From assembly GCA_025716815.1 (NCBI GenBank), contig JAIXMN010000008.1:248001-312000 (forward strand): 64,000 nt of DNA. The letters are read 5' to 3'. Each line of letters starts with the position of its first letter. The first letter of the stretch is position 1. The notes under the pieces were generated by a model. It saw only the letters and a list, made by a program, of their open reading frames with translations. It was not told the DNA's origin and ran no database searches. The position numbers were made by a program, and so were the translations under genes. This stretch comes from Dichotomocladium elegans (Eukaryota > Mucoromycota > Mucoromycetes > Mucorales > Lichtheimiaceae). This document shows, in pieces, positions 51,715 to 62,563 of this stretch.

Positions 51715-54576
51715 TTATAACCGTTGCTTTGTCTCTACGGTCTGTATGCTCTGGATCATATCGCCCGCCTTGAATTTGGTAAACCCTTCGAATGACATGC
51801 CACACTCTAGACCCTTCTTCGCCTCGGTGATTTCCTTCTTCGCTTGCCGTAAAGCATCCAATTCACCTGTAGCGAAGTAAGGGATAGATGTTACATATGT
51901 CATACCGTTCCAAAACAACATCAGCGTTTCGCCATATGTTTTCAGTGATCTCTCTCCCACCCCCGCCACCCAAGTCCGCTTACCTTCCCAGATCGTTTCC
52001 TTATCTCGCAAAATGCGTACGCGGCCATTCTTTGCAATGGTGCCATTGGTCACGCGACAGCCGGCAACAGCCCGTGTTTCACGGCCCTTTGTGGTGATAT
52101 CAAACACTTGAAGAATAGATGCTTCCCCTAATACTTGTGTAGAGAGGATGGGCGGAAGCATGTCGCTCAACTGGTCCTTGACCTCTTCGAGGAGCTTGTA
52201 GATCACCGAGTAGGATCGTACCTGCACACCGCGCTTACTCGCCTCAGCCTGGATCTTCTTATCCGCCTTGACGTTGAAGCCAATGACATGACCCTCACAG
52301 GCTGCTGCGAGCTGGACATCGCTTTCTGTGATATTGCCAACGCCACTCTCGACGATCTTGACTTGGATCTGCTTGTTCTTCAAACCTGCCAGAGAGTCGA
52401 CAACAGCTTCAACGGTGCCACTTACATCGCCTTTTTTTTTGGTATAAAATGTTGTAGAAATTAAGCCCATCTATTTCTTCTCATCCCAGGGACGTCCAGG
52501 CCCTTTCCCCACTTCGCCCTTTCCTAACTCACCCTTGACAACCGCCTTAAATTCGAGTACTGCCTCCTTCGGGCCACCCTGCTGCTCTTCCTGAAGCGAT
52601 GCCTGGATCGCGCTGAGACGCTTTCCAAGCGATTCCGGAGGCGTGTCGCGCATACCCTGCTGGAACATGTACATTTCCTTCTTGTATTCCTTCTCGATCA
52701 TACGTTCCTGTTCCAGCAGCTCGCGTTGATGCCGACGCTTCTCGTTGATCACCTCGAGGTCCTGGAGCTGCTGCTCACGCTGGTGGCGGGCCCGGCGATT
52801 GTCCACGACCGTCTTGGCGGTAGCCTCGTCTGCTGCCTGGAGCATCTCGTCACCGGCCATGGGAACATCCTTCCAGCCAATCACCTTTACAGGTGTGCCA
52901 GGCAACGCTTCCTTGACAGTGCGACCCTGATGGTCGGTCATGGAGCGGATCTTGCACCACGTCTGGCCAGCAACCACAGTTCCACCAGGCTTGAGGGTTC
53001 CGCGACGGACAAGAACGGTGGCCACATTGCCGCGGCCCTTTTCGACCTGCGACTCAATCACAACGCCCTCAGCCGCGTTCACGCGCTCGGCCTTCAGCTC
53101 AAGGATCTCTGACAGCGTGGCAATCGTCTCCTCAAGCTGGTCGAGGTTCTTTCCCGTCAGACCCGAGACCTCGACCGCAGGGACATCGCCGCCAATCTCT
53201 TCGAGATGGACATTATATCGTGCCAGTTCCTGCTTCACACGTGTAGGGTCGACGCCAGGTTTGTCGCACTTGTTGATGGCTACCACGATAGGAACGCCTG
53301 CGCTCTGTGCGTGCTCAATAGCTTCCACCGTTTGTGGCATTACTCCATCATCCGCAGCAACAACAAGGACAACAATATCCGTCACCTGGGCTCCGCGAGC
53401 TCGCATGGACGAGAATGCCGCATGACCAGGGGTGTCAAGAAAAGTAATCTTTTTTTTGGAGGGCAGCGTCACTGAATTGAGCAGAAAAATTTAGTCCTTC
53501 TCCCCAGCTGAAAAAAATAGGACGGAGGCATTACCCGAAAAGGCGCCGATATGCTGTGTGATGCCGCCAGCCTCGCCTGACGCGACCGACGTCTTGCGGA
53601 GAGTGTCCAGCAATGTCGTTTTTCCGTGATCGACGTGACCCATGATGGTCACAACCGGCGGGCGGTCGGGAAGATTACTCGTATCCTCAGGGAGAGGTCT
53701 TGAACAACGGTTATTTATGACAGTAAGAAAGGAAATCTGTCAAAAACATACCTCGGATAAAGGTCAAGAGCTTGGCGCTCGTCCACAATAGGATTCATAT
53801 TAAGTTGCATCGCAATCAGGCTCGACTCATCCGCCGAAAGCACTTTTTAGGGAGAATGTACCATCAAAGTATGAGATACAAGGTGCAACGCACAAGCTTG
53901 AGGTTACTCACTTCTGTCATGCGATACATTGCCCATCTCTAGCTCTTCCATTGTACGTATCGTTTGTTCTATGCATCGGCCACGCCAATGAGTACATGCA
54001 TTGTTATTGAAATATCAATGTCATGCTCTGATACGATTTCTCTTTCCCCATACCTAATCGGATTCCCAGTAGACGTGAAAGGTTCGCGACGTTAATGACG
54101 TGCGGGATGTAAACATCCTGCATAGGCTTCTCTTCCACGACCTTTGTCTTTTTCTGCTTCATTTTTTTCATCTCGGCTTCCTGCTGTTTCATAAATAGCG
54201 CAACTTCTTCGTCACGTCTCTTGTTTCGCTCGTGATTTGACTCTGTTCTGCTGCGTGATTGCGCTAATGACGGTTGCTGTTGCTGCTGCTGCTGCTGCTG
54301 CTGCTGTCTCGACGGCATGTTCGCTGCTGGTGGTCGAGACCAGTCGCGTTGTGCAGGAACTCGTCGCGCGGTTTGGTTACTTCCACGATTCTTTCCCTGG
54401 CCTTGTTTTTGCTCGGCATGTTGAGGGCGGCTCCAGTCCGTTTTTGCAATCCTTTTTTTTTGGTTGCCGGCCTGGCTGAGAAGATTCGGCTCACCGAGAG
54501 AATGCCGCGCACTAGTATGGGTCAACCAGCGTCGACATTGCATTTGACCATGAAAGAGAAAGCGTTGGGCACTCAT
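51715..54576 (-). CDS. IFM1: Mitochondrial translation initiation factor IF-2
   Basis: GTPase that brings formyl-Met-tRNA to the mitochondrial small ribosomal subunit. Seven exons: 54054-54576, 53912-53968, 53752-53842, 53535-53698, 52533-53471, 51984-52430, 51715-51866; 790 residues. The N-terminus ([19 protein letters not shown]) is an Arg-rich, acid-poor presequence, followed by a basic, Gln-rich linker with a poly-Gln run. The G domain shows [12 protein letters not shown] (G1), [12 protein letters not shown] (G2), DTPGHAAF (G3), NKCDKPG (G4) and [13 protein letters not shown] (G5). Domain II, a long charged helix, domain III ([16 protein letters not shown]) and the C-terminal tRNA-binding domain ending YEG-type GELDALRQ...[13 protein letters not shown] follow. 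Introns are canonical. Head-to-head with Rpp30, 126 bp apart. Confidence 0.97.
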
Positions 54577-54702
54577 GGAGGGCGTCCGAGATATATAAAA
54601 AAAAATTAATAATATATGAAGGGGGTTAGGGGAAAGAGATACGACAGTAAAAAAAAAAAGAGGACAAAGCCTGAGCGGTGACTGGGTTCATCACTTGGAG
54701 CC
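54577..54702. promoter_or_regulatory. 126-bp bidirectional promoter, IF2 / RPP30
   Basis: The whole space between the two divergent ATGs is 126 bp and contains two A runs and the short palindromic AATTAATAATATAT tract. Both genes must be driven from here or from within the neighbouring gene. Confidence 0.6.
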
Positions 54703-56016
54703 ATGTTTTTTGACTTTAACATACCCTATTCGCATAATGCAAGCGATCTCCCCCGATTAAGCAACATTTTGTCTCGGATACAGTCCAGTAAGTGGCCACC
54801 CTCTGAGCAGCAGCGCAGCATTCACCAATGTCCCGACCATGTGTTTTACAAGTGGGTAGGGCTACTGTTGCCTTGAATATAGAGACCCAAGACCCTTTCA
54901 CGTCGAAAGCTGCCGAGGTAAGTTTTTTTTTAAAGAAAAAAGAGACGCAGACGCAGACGCACGCAAACAAAATGCTTCCTCGAGGCTCATTCATTGGTAA
55001 CAGCCTATTCGGCCAATCGCACCCGATCGCTTTCCTGATATCCGTCAACTCAAACGAGTGACAGTAGCCATAGCGGAACCCAAGAAAAATCTTCAATTGG
55101 TAAATTTTGCAGTGCATACACACCACGATACCTTCGAAAGAGAGAGAGAAAGGGGAAAAAAAAAACTCAAGAAGGGCTGTGGGCCATGATCTTTTTCACA
55201 GGTAGCCTCTAACGTTGCAAATCAATCGGTGGACATCTTGGCAGCCAAGCCGTTGAACGGCGACGCCGCAAAACACGCATGCCAGACGTATGAAGTGGAC
55301 ATTATCTCGATCGACTGCATGGCCAAACGTATTGTACCCTCCCACGCTATCGCCCAGGTTGCGCTGGAGCGGGGCATCTTTTTTGAGATCTGCTACACAG
55401 GTGCCATGCCCAGTAGGTTCCAATAACCAGCCATGAAATGAAAAGGGGTACTGATAATAATACGTCTATATGCATCGGAAAGGCGCATCGGAAAAACAGC
55501 GATCGTTTTTCTTATCCAATATTCGACGTTTGGTCGAGGTCACGCGCGGCAACAATCTCATCTTCTCAAGTGAGGCTACGTCGGCTATGGATATACGAAG
55601 TTCAAACGATCTCAAGATGCTGTGAGTTTTTTTCCGTTTTGCTGGATGAAACAAAAAAAAAAAAAGATATTGATCACTGGAGGGTGAATACGGCGATGTT
55701 AGTGGTCTGCTTTTGGGAATGCGGAAGGATCAGGTGGAAGCCGCTCTTGGCCATAACTATCACCGTTTATTACTCAAAGCAGGTAAAAAAGTCGAACAAA
55801 AAGTGGATGGGATGGAATGAATGCTCATACATGTCCCACCCAGAAACGAGGCAACGGACAATTAATGCGGCTATTCGAGTGGACTATATCGTCCCAGAAG
55901 ACGAGTCAAAGAAACGAAAGGAACCGGACACATCGGCCACGGTTAACGAATCAGCAAAGCAAAATAAGAAGAAGAAGAAGAACAAGCAACAGCAACAGCA
56001 GCAACAACAAAAATAA
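54703..56016 (+). CDS. RPP1: RNase P / RNase MRP protein subunit Rpp30
   Basis: Protein subunit of nuclear RNase P and MRP, which process tRNA and rRNA precursors. Seven exons: 54703-54787, 54853-54917, 55004-55099, 55202-55412, 55483-55621, 55703-55782, 55844-56016; 282 residues, close to the family size. It is a TIM-barrel-like fold: MFFDFNIPYSHNA start, ATVALNIETQDPF, LKRVTVAIAEPKKNLQL, VDILAAKPLNGDAAKHACQT, VDIISIDCMAKRI, VALERGIFFEICYTGAM (family hallmark), RGNNLIFSSEATSAMDIR, GLLLGMRKDQVEAALGHN and ETRQRTINAAIRV. The C-terminus is a Lys then Gln tail. Exon starts were chosen to keep frame; the acceptors at 55483 and 55703 are internal AGs in unclear context. Convergent with the metaxin gene, 44 bp between stops. 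Confidence 0.92.
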
Positions 56017-56060
56017 AAATAAAAATAATAAATTCATACAGGTTTTTTGCAAGTTTCGGT

Positions 56061-57335
56061 CTATTTAACCCAGGTGTCGTAAATGTGCTTGGCATAACGG
56101 ACAAGATTCTCGTGTTTACGAACGAGCGCACGCAGCTCTCCTGCTTGCTTCTTTTCCTCGTCCCCTAATGTGCTACCGGGTTGTATGGGGAAAGACAGAA
56201 TGCAGTGAAGATATGAAAAGATTACAGCGTCGATCCAGGTAGGTTCACTGACCGTGTATTAAGCCTGTTAGATGGATCACTTTACGACATACACGCACAC
56301 TTCAACTTTTTACCTCGAGTTGAAGAAATATTCATCATCGCCTAACTTAATGGCCAATGCCTCCAATGCGGCGGCGGCATCATTGTAAATCTATGGGGAA
56401 AGCGGATGTCAAATGGACGCATGAATTCTGTCTCCCTATTATCACTCACTTCTTCGCGCACAAGGATATCGCGATCCGTCAGTAACGTCTTTGTAATTTC
56501 ACTCTGTTTTTCATAGGCCAGGACGTGATTGATAGGCACGGGGACATGCTGAAAGTAGGCCTTTGATGTATATTGTGAATAGTTGAGGGGTTCAAGCCAT
56601 GCGGAGAAGAGCTATGCCCAATCCATCTGCAGTTAGCGAATATATTCTGTGAAACAGGATCGATTTCTTACCAATGCAGCATGCAATTTTGAGCGGGCGA
56701 GTGCCACAAATGCTTTCGCTTGTTCACGATCTGCTGGCGTAGGTAAAACCTTTGCTTTGCCCTGTACGAAATCGAGGGCCCCCCGCGAGTAAGCATCGTT
56801 ATTCCAAGTCGCACTCTTGGTACTTACACGCTCTTCAACCCATTGGATTATCCGATCGCTGTCGTAGACCGCACCTGTCACAGTCACCAGGAAGGGGAGT
56901 TTATCTAGATATGCGGCGACCATCGATGTTCAACCGCTGTCCGTTTTGCACGTATGAATGGTTAATTTATACCTGAAGGAGAAGCATGGGGTTCATTGCC
57001 ATTGTACACGTCAAATTCGATTCCACAAAATTTGAGGTAGACCTTTGTGTATGTGTAAGTCTCAGCGCCGTCATTCCCATGGAAAATGAAATACTTCCTC
57101 GGTGTCAATGAGTTACCTGGATTTGTAGACATTCCGCGTCGAAACTGGCAACAGAATCCTTCCAGCCAGGACCATAAATATAAAGCGTATCTTGGGTCAA
57201 TTTCGGGCGATCGTAAACAGAAGGGTAAATCTTGAGTGGGAAATTCTTGAGTTTGAGGAATTCAAGCGCTTGTGGCAACTCGATCGTCGGTAATGCTGGC
57301 CAGTTAGAAGGGGGGTAACTCTCGCGTGAAGTCAT
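56061..57335 (-). CDS. Metaxin / SAM-complex family protein
   Basis: GST-fold protein of the metaxin-Sam35/Sam37 family, which inserts beta-barrel proteins into the mitochondrial outer membrane. Eight exons: 57117-57335, 56973-57042, 56828-56904, 56672-56761, 56450-56611, 56314-56390, 56254-56265, 56061-56172; 272 residues. The N-terminal thioredoxin-like part has LYIYGPGWKDSVASFDAECL, QVYLKFCGIEFDVYNGNEPH and SPSDKLPFLVT (compare SPSGKLP in metaxins). The helical half includes DREQAKAFVALARSKLHAAL and LFSAWLEPLNYSQY. Exon 7 is a 12-nt microexon between canonical splice sites. Intron 3 (56762-56827) is 66 nt with no stop in frame, so retention would add 22 residues; the spliced form matches family spacing better. 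Exact paralogue (MTX1 or MTX2 type) unclear. Confidence 0.87.
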
Positions 57336-59161
57336 TGTGGAATGCAGACGTGAAGTGCGCAAAATAAAAATGGGGTTTTACTTTGGGATTGTCGGATTCA
57401 GTGACGTCTGAACGCATTTTTCCTTGGGGGCGGTGTTGGCGGGTTGAATGATTTGATCCTAGGCTTTATCATATTGATACACTCTTTAGGAAGATGGATA
57501 GCGTCCCGTTATTGATAAACATGGTTTTTCTAAGCCTATGGACTAATACCATTGATGTGGAGACATACTCTTTTCGATCTAGTACTCCTGCGCAGAGTAT
57601 ATAATCCATCTTGCAACCCTAGGTCTAAGCTTGTTGCCCAGCAAAAGAACTCAGGCATTCCGATAAAAGCTGGAAGTTCTGCAAGCAGTTATCGAACTTG
57701 CATTGACAAAGAAAGACAACGTCAGATTTTTTCAAGCTACTGTTTGAGGAGGGTTTTTTTTGGCCATATCAGCTCCAGGAAAACAGCTAAGAATCTATGT
57801 TCGTTCATGTCGCCTAATGTGCTCACATCTCTCTCCTCTCCTCTCCGTCTCAATTATCGCCAGGACTACCCAGAATAAACTCCTGTATCCCATGGGCTCC
57901 TTGGTCATAAGTTCAAAGGGTTACTTTTTTCAGCTGATTAATAAATGTCAATCCATCGATGCGACTTTGTTTTTGTATTTTATCCATTCTCATCTACGAA
58001 ATTCATCATGGAGAATAAAATAAAATATACTATGCAAGTCTTTTGTACGATAACCAATCGTGGACTCTGCTCATCCTCTTATAGATAGAAATTATGTATT
58101 CTGGACTGCCAGTTGTATATTGAAGACCCAAAGACTGGTGTATTTTTAGAGGTGTGGTTTTCAGAGCAATCAGGACTTACCATTTTTGTGATCCTGGGAC
58201 TCCCCAGTTGACTAGCGGCAAAGTATACCATATTGAAAAAAGCACCTTCTCTCCTTCTTATTTTTTTTCTGTGCATTATCTGCTCTCTAGCAAATGGTTT
58301 TTTGTCGATCGTTGCAATCTTATAGCTGAAGTGAAAGCGACTATGTAGCCACGTTAGGCTTCTCCTCTTGACCTACCTATTCACCCATTATTGGGTCGCG
58401 TGATGGCGCACATCCTTTTACTTTTGCAGCTGCATGCAGCAACATGGCATGAGACAGCAGCAATGTATGGTGACTGATATTCTATTGGATGCAATCAGCA
58501 ACCAACCCTTACCACTAGGGGGGAGGGAAGGACAGGGATAAAGAAGACCATGTTTTCAGAACAATCATAGGAAGGTTGCAACGGCAGAAAACAGCAGCAA
58601 AAGCAGGGATTTCAATCATGACAGAGAAAGACAAACCTGCTGATATTTTACACCCTTTGGTGAGCATTTTCGGCCTTATTCCTTTTATAAGGAAGGATGC
58701 CATTATTAATATATTTAGCTTAATACCTCAACAAAGCACGCGTATCATGCATGACTTGCCCGCGCGCGCGCTATCTCTCTCTCTCTCTCTCTTTTTTTTT
58801 ATCACACACACTCTCTGTCACCCTCTCTCTCTCGCTCTATCACTCTATGTCAGTTGCACTTCCAAGGATTCCGTCTGTCACACCCACCTGCGCCCGCCCG
58901 GACATGTGCATACACACAAACAGCATTATGCATTATCAAAATAATAATGACGTCCAAACCTCCTCTTTTTTTGACCTTTTCACACATATACATATTCTCT
59001 CTTTCTTTTATCTTGTTTCCTTCTCTGAATAAGCAACCTTTCAAATCACGAGAGAATAAAATATTTGTTTTTCCAAAAATGCGATTTTATCACTTTTGAA
59101 AACAACACAGGGTACTCGCTCACCAGGAGTTGTAATGAGAAACATGAGATAATAGAAAAGA
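57336..59161. other. Intergenic region, metaxin to E2F-like gene
   Basis: No supported gene. Contains a CT microsatellite (about 58777-58840) with a T run, CA-rich simple sequence after it, and unassigned short open frames. No tRNA recognised. Confidence 0.5.
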
Positions 59162-60175
59162 TTAATGTTCGTTTGAATGTTGCAATGATAAAATGCGCAG
59201 TTTTTGGTCCGAATATTCCGGGACTCGAATAGAGCATTTGATCTAGTAGAATGATGGGGGGAGGGGCAAAGTAGGTAAGTTTTTAACGCTTTTCTTAGGT
59301 AGGTAGGTAGAGCGATGGAGAGAGAGCATGTGTGTGTGTGTGTGTGTCTTTTACCTGCTGATATGGGCGAGTCCGCATATCCTTTCGCTGATGATGTACG
59401 GATATTTCGGTGTTGTATGGCGCATTGACGACAACGAGAACTTGTTTGGCCAATTTTTCTTGGTACCGAGATAGTTCATCAAATGTAAGGTAGCAGTGCT
59501 GTTTGTGTTTTTTCATCATAGATTCGATCTCGTCATCGACTTGTGATTTGATGCTACTGAGCCGATCATGCTCCTGTTCAAGTGACACGTTGTGTCGCCT
59601 GAGCATTGACAGGCGGTGTTCCAACTCGGCCACGTTGTTGTTTTGGTGGTGATAGCGATGGCCAGGTGATAGGGACGAGGGTGGTGACGCATCTGGCGAT
59701 GAAGGAGCATGCTTGTTGGTCCCTCTACCATAGACCGAGTAGCATGTGAGTAAACATAAACATAAACATCGGCCACTAATCAAGCTGTGTGCTTACATCC
59801 ACCGCACATGATTTTTCGAGTTTTTCTCAATTAGCCGGATGCCTTCGAGAACATTAGTGATATCATAGATCCGCCGCTTTTGCACCTTGAGTTGTGTCGC
59901 GGCCCTGTTAAGGTCTAGGTCGCCGTGCGAACTTGATCGAAGCAGCGCAATGAACTTTTTGGTCAGTAGCCCTAGCGATGAATCGTAACGACAGGATTGG
60001 GATCCGGGAGATGTCATCCCAGTCGAGGACGAATGGATTTGGAAGGGCGCTGAGAAAATAGAAGGGATGACCCCCATCGTGAGATTAACCGCCATTTATA
60101 ATTTCTGAGCTGAAGAACATCGATTTTACCTGGATCGTGTCTTTCTCGTTGTGCTGGTAACTGATTTGCTGGCAT
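59162..60175 (-). CDS. E2F-type transcription factor
   Basis: Winged-helix transcription factor of the E2F family, which in animals and plants drives G1/S genes with a DP partner. Four exons: 60130-60175, 59797-60049, 59355-59724, 59162-59242; 249 residues. The DNA-binding domain is residues ~38-98: [57 protein letters not shown]. The [13 protein letters not shown] signature marks E2F rather than DP. A Ser/Pro/His linker leads to a leucine-zipper-like coiled coil ([20 protein letters not shown]) and the start of the marked-box strand ([17 protein letters not shown]). The short last exon ([20 protein letters not shown]) keeps the frame; no transactivation or pocket-binding tail is seen. The first exon is short (15 codons) but has canonical splice sites. 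Confidence 0.9.
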
Positions 60176-62117
60176 GGTTTGGTGATTATAGGTGGAAACT
60201 GTTTAGATGGGTAAAAAAGAAGGGGGGGAAGAAAAATCGATTTTAGCTAAAGAATCCGGCTTTTATATATATATATATTGGTTCGCCATCAGGGTCAAGA
60301 AAAGCGCCAACATGCAATCTTGTCCTTTGTGTACCAAGAATCTGCACAGACCGACCGGAGAACCCTCCTAATTTAGGCTGAAGATTTCTACAGCTACTGG
60401 TCATGAACATATCCACATACACATAACACACACGTACCGCACTCCACAAAATCATCTCGTTTCCTCTCCCTTCCGACCGCTCTCCCCCTTTTTTTTTTTT
60501 CTTTGTTGTAGGTGCGGGAGAGTTGGGGAGGACAGGGAGGGGATAGAAAGAGGGGGTGGAGTCTTTGATGCACACAACTTTATTATAAAGAGATGGACTA
60601 CACGCTAACTCCTCTCCCCCCATGTTAGTCTTCTTTTTTTTTTGAAAATTGATGATGGGCTTCAAATGTGCTACAATGTGCTCTCAATCGCTCTATATTT
60701 GTATTCGCGCGCAAATGGGAGTACGCCACATCAACAAATCATATTCGCCTATATCAATAGGAATGTCTTCTTTTACTTGTTCCTGCTCCTCTCCTAAAAT
60801 ACGAGAACGAAAAAAATAGGGCAGATTTACTTTATTGTACCATATGGAACGGGGAAGGAGTGGTGTTAGTACATTTTGTGGATGTGGCGCAAAAATATCT
60901 ATTGTTTACGGACAGGTTGGTCGCGCGTGCGGACGAATGCACAAGTATGTGCCTTACATACACACCATCTGTTTGCATCTCGGTTTTTGCGCGCATCTAG
61001 TACAGAATACAACCCAAATGTGTTCTGCATTAGAGGATTTTTGGTGTAGCAGCAGCAGGTCACATGTTATGAACAAGTCTTTTTTATTGACACTGAGTGC
61101 TTGTGCTGTAATGTAGCATATGGATCGTGCAAAAATGAGAGATGGCTTGTATACGTACGTGCAGTGAACCAATAAGGTGGAAGATGTACAATTGCTTTTG
61201 CAAACCTGATCGCAAGACTTTTTCCTGTCCCTATGCACTTCTGAATCAAAAGAGCATTGCCCCCCCGCTACTGTCTTCAACTTGTTGCTCAAGTTCATAT
61301 GCATGAACGTCCGTACCAGAGATGCTGCTGTTGTTGTTCCCTGTTCTTTGTTGGTCATGTATGTTGTTATATACGTCCAAAATGCGCGGGTATCTATTTT
61401 TAAGTTTCTCCTTCTGTGTATGTATGTGCGTCAGGATAAAAAAATCAAAAAATGGACCTCGAGGACCCTGTGATCCTGCAAGGCGGTTGCATATGCCCCG
61501 ACTCTTGATCCTTGTTCTTACTGCTTTGTCTCAACGACAGCTGGATTCCTTCTTGGCCGGAACGAGCCGATGGTTTCAATCTCTCCATTTCGACACTATT
61601 GGCTTAACCCGTATCCTTCGTGCAGTCTGACGCACTGGTATTGCACCCGCTGAAAGGAATTTCCACTGACAGCTGCGGTGTCCTTGCCCTAAAATGACAC
61701 AATCGCTTGGCATCATCACCTACAAAATCAAGCTGCAGATCCTCATATCGACTGATGGGCCTTAGTATGCAATAAATTCGTTCTTCGGCCCACCCATCCA
61801 TTTTATCACTTGCCCGCTGCCGCGATTCCCCCCCCCACCGTTCCGGCTTCTATATAGCCTTGCTATGTCTTTCCGGTCTGTAAGCTTGCGGACACAGTCG
61901 ATGGCTTCATTGGTCTTCTCAGGTGCTCCGCTCTTCAAGCAACCATTTTGTCTGGTGACTCTCAACGACTTTGTCTGGTAGCTCTTTCTCCTTGACGTAC
62001 ATCACAAGTGCCCCCATTATCGATTTTTGTTATTCTTTATCCGACACCAGGGTACAAAGTCTCCATGCTTTAATATTAGTGTCGAGCGCATCATTTCATA
62101 TTATCCCAAGTGATATA
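60176..62117. other. Intergenic region with decayed coding pieces
   Basis: No intact gene. Two overlapping minus-strand pieces at 61604-61965 (containing NEAIDCVRKLTDRKDIARLY and SRYEDLQLDFVGDDAKRL) look like frames of one decayed gene of unknown family. A TA dinucleotide run at about 60263-60279 and G/C homopolymers are also present. Confidence 0.4.
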
Positions 62118-62563
62118 CGCCGTTTTTCCCAGAGTTGAGGTTCATGTTCTAGCAGTCGTGAAGTCGCGAAGTCACAAAAATAAAAGGTCGCGTTTTGCCC
62201 AGAAATCTTGATGAATATTGATATCGACTTTGCTTATTATTAGAATCTAACACCTTGTGTTCTTTGTAAATTGACTCATTGTACCCTTACTTGATGAGCC
62301 ATGGAAGAGACGTCCAAAAAGAATATTGCATCATCCGGTCCGGTCGCGATTTGGCTGCCTTCCGGCAGGGCCCTTTTTTTTTTACTGTCCATCTTCCTTA
62401 GCTCCGCGCTCACCCGGTGTAATTTTCTGATGCCCCACGTCTTCATACGCCTGGTGTGAGCCAGGTTTGGTAAGAAAGTATAAAGGGCAATGTTTTCCGT
62501 TGACTAACGAAATCCTTTTGCCTATTGATACGACAATTTCTTATAATTTTATGGAAAATAAAG
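62118..62563 (+). mobile_element. 446-bp MITE-like deletion derivative of the Fanzor/mariner element (copy C)
   Basis: Flanked by TA on both sides (62116-62117, 62564-62565). The left end CGCCGTTTTTC matches the terminus CACTATTTTTC of copy B with transitions only. GAAGTCGCGAAGTCACAAAAA, then GGTCGCGTTTTGCCCAGAAATCTT, follow as in copy B's subterminal region (GAAGTCGCAGGATCGCAAAAA, GTCGCATTTTTGCCTGGAAATCTT; each shown in pieces under 25 letters in the sequence). The right end has TTGACTAAC, CTATTGATACGAC and ATGGAAAATAAAG, matching the 3' ends of A and B. No Fanzor coding remains. Orientation is opposite to A and B. Confidence 0.82.

Noticed and set aside
52471..52533. Continuation of IF2 to the stop at 52471 (ending PWDEKK)
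   Set aside because: This tail lies past a GTGAGT donor; splicing to 52430 restores the conserved [15 protein letters not shown] domain, so the tail is intronic.
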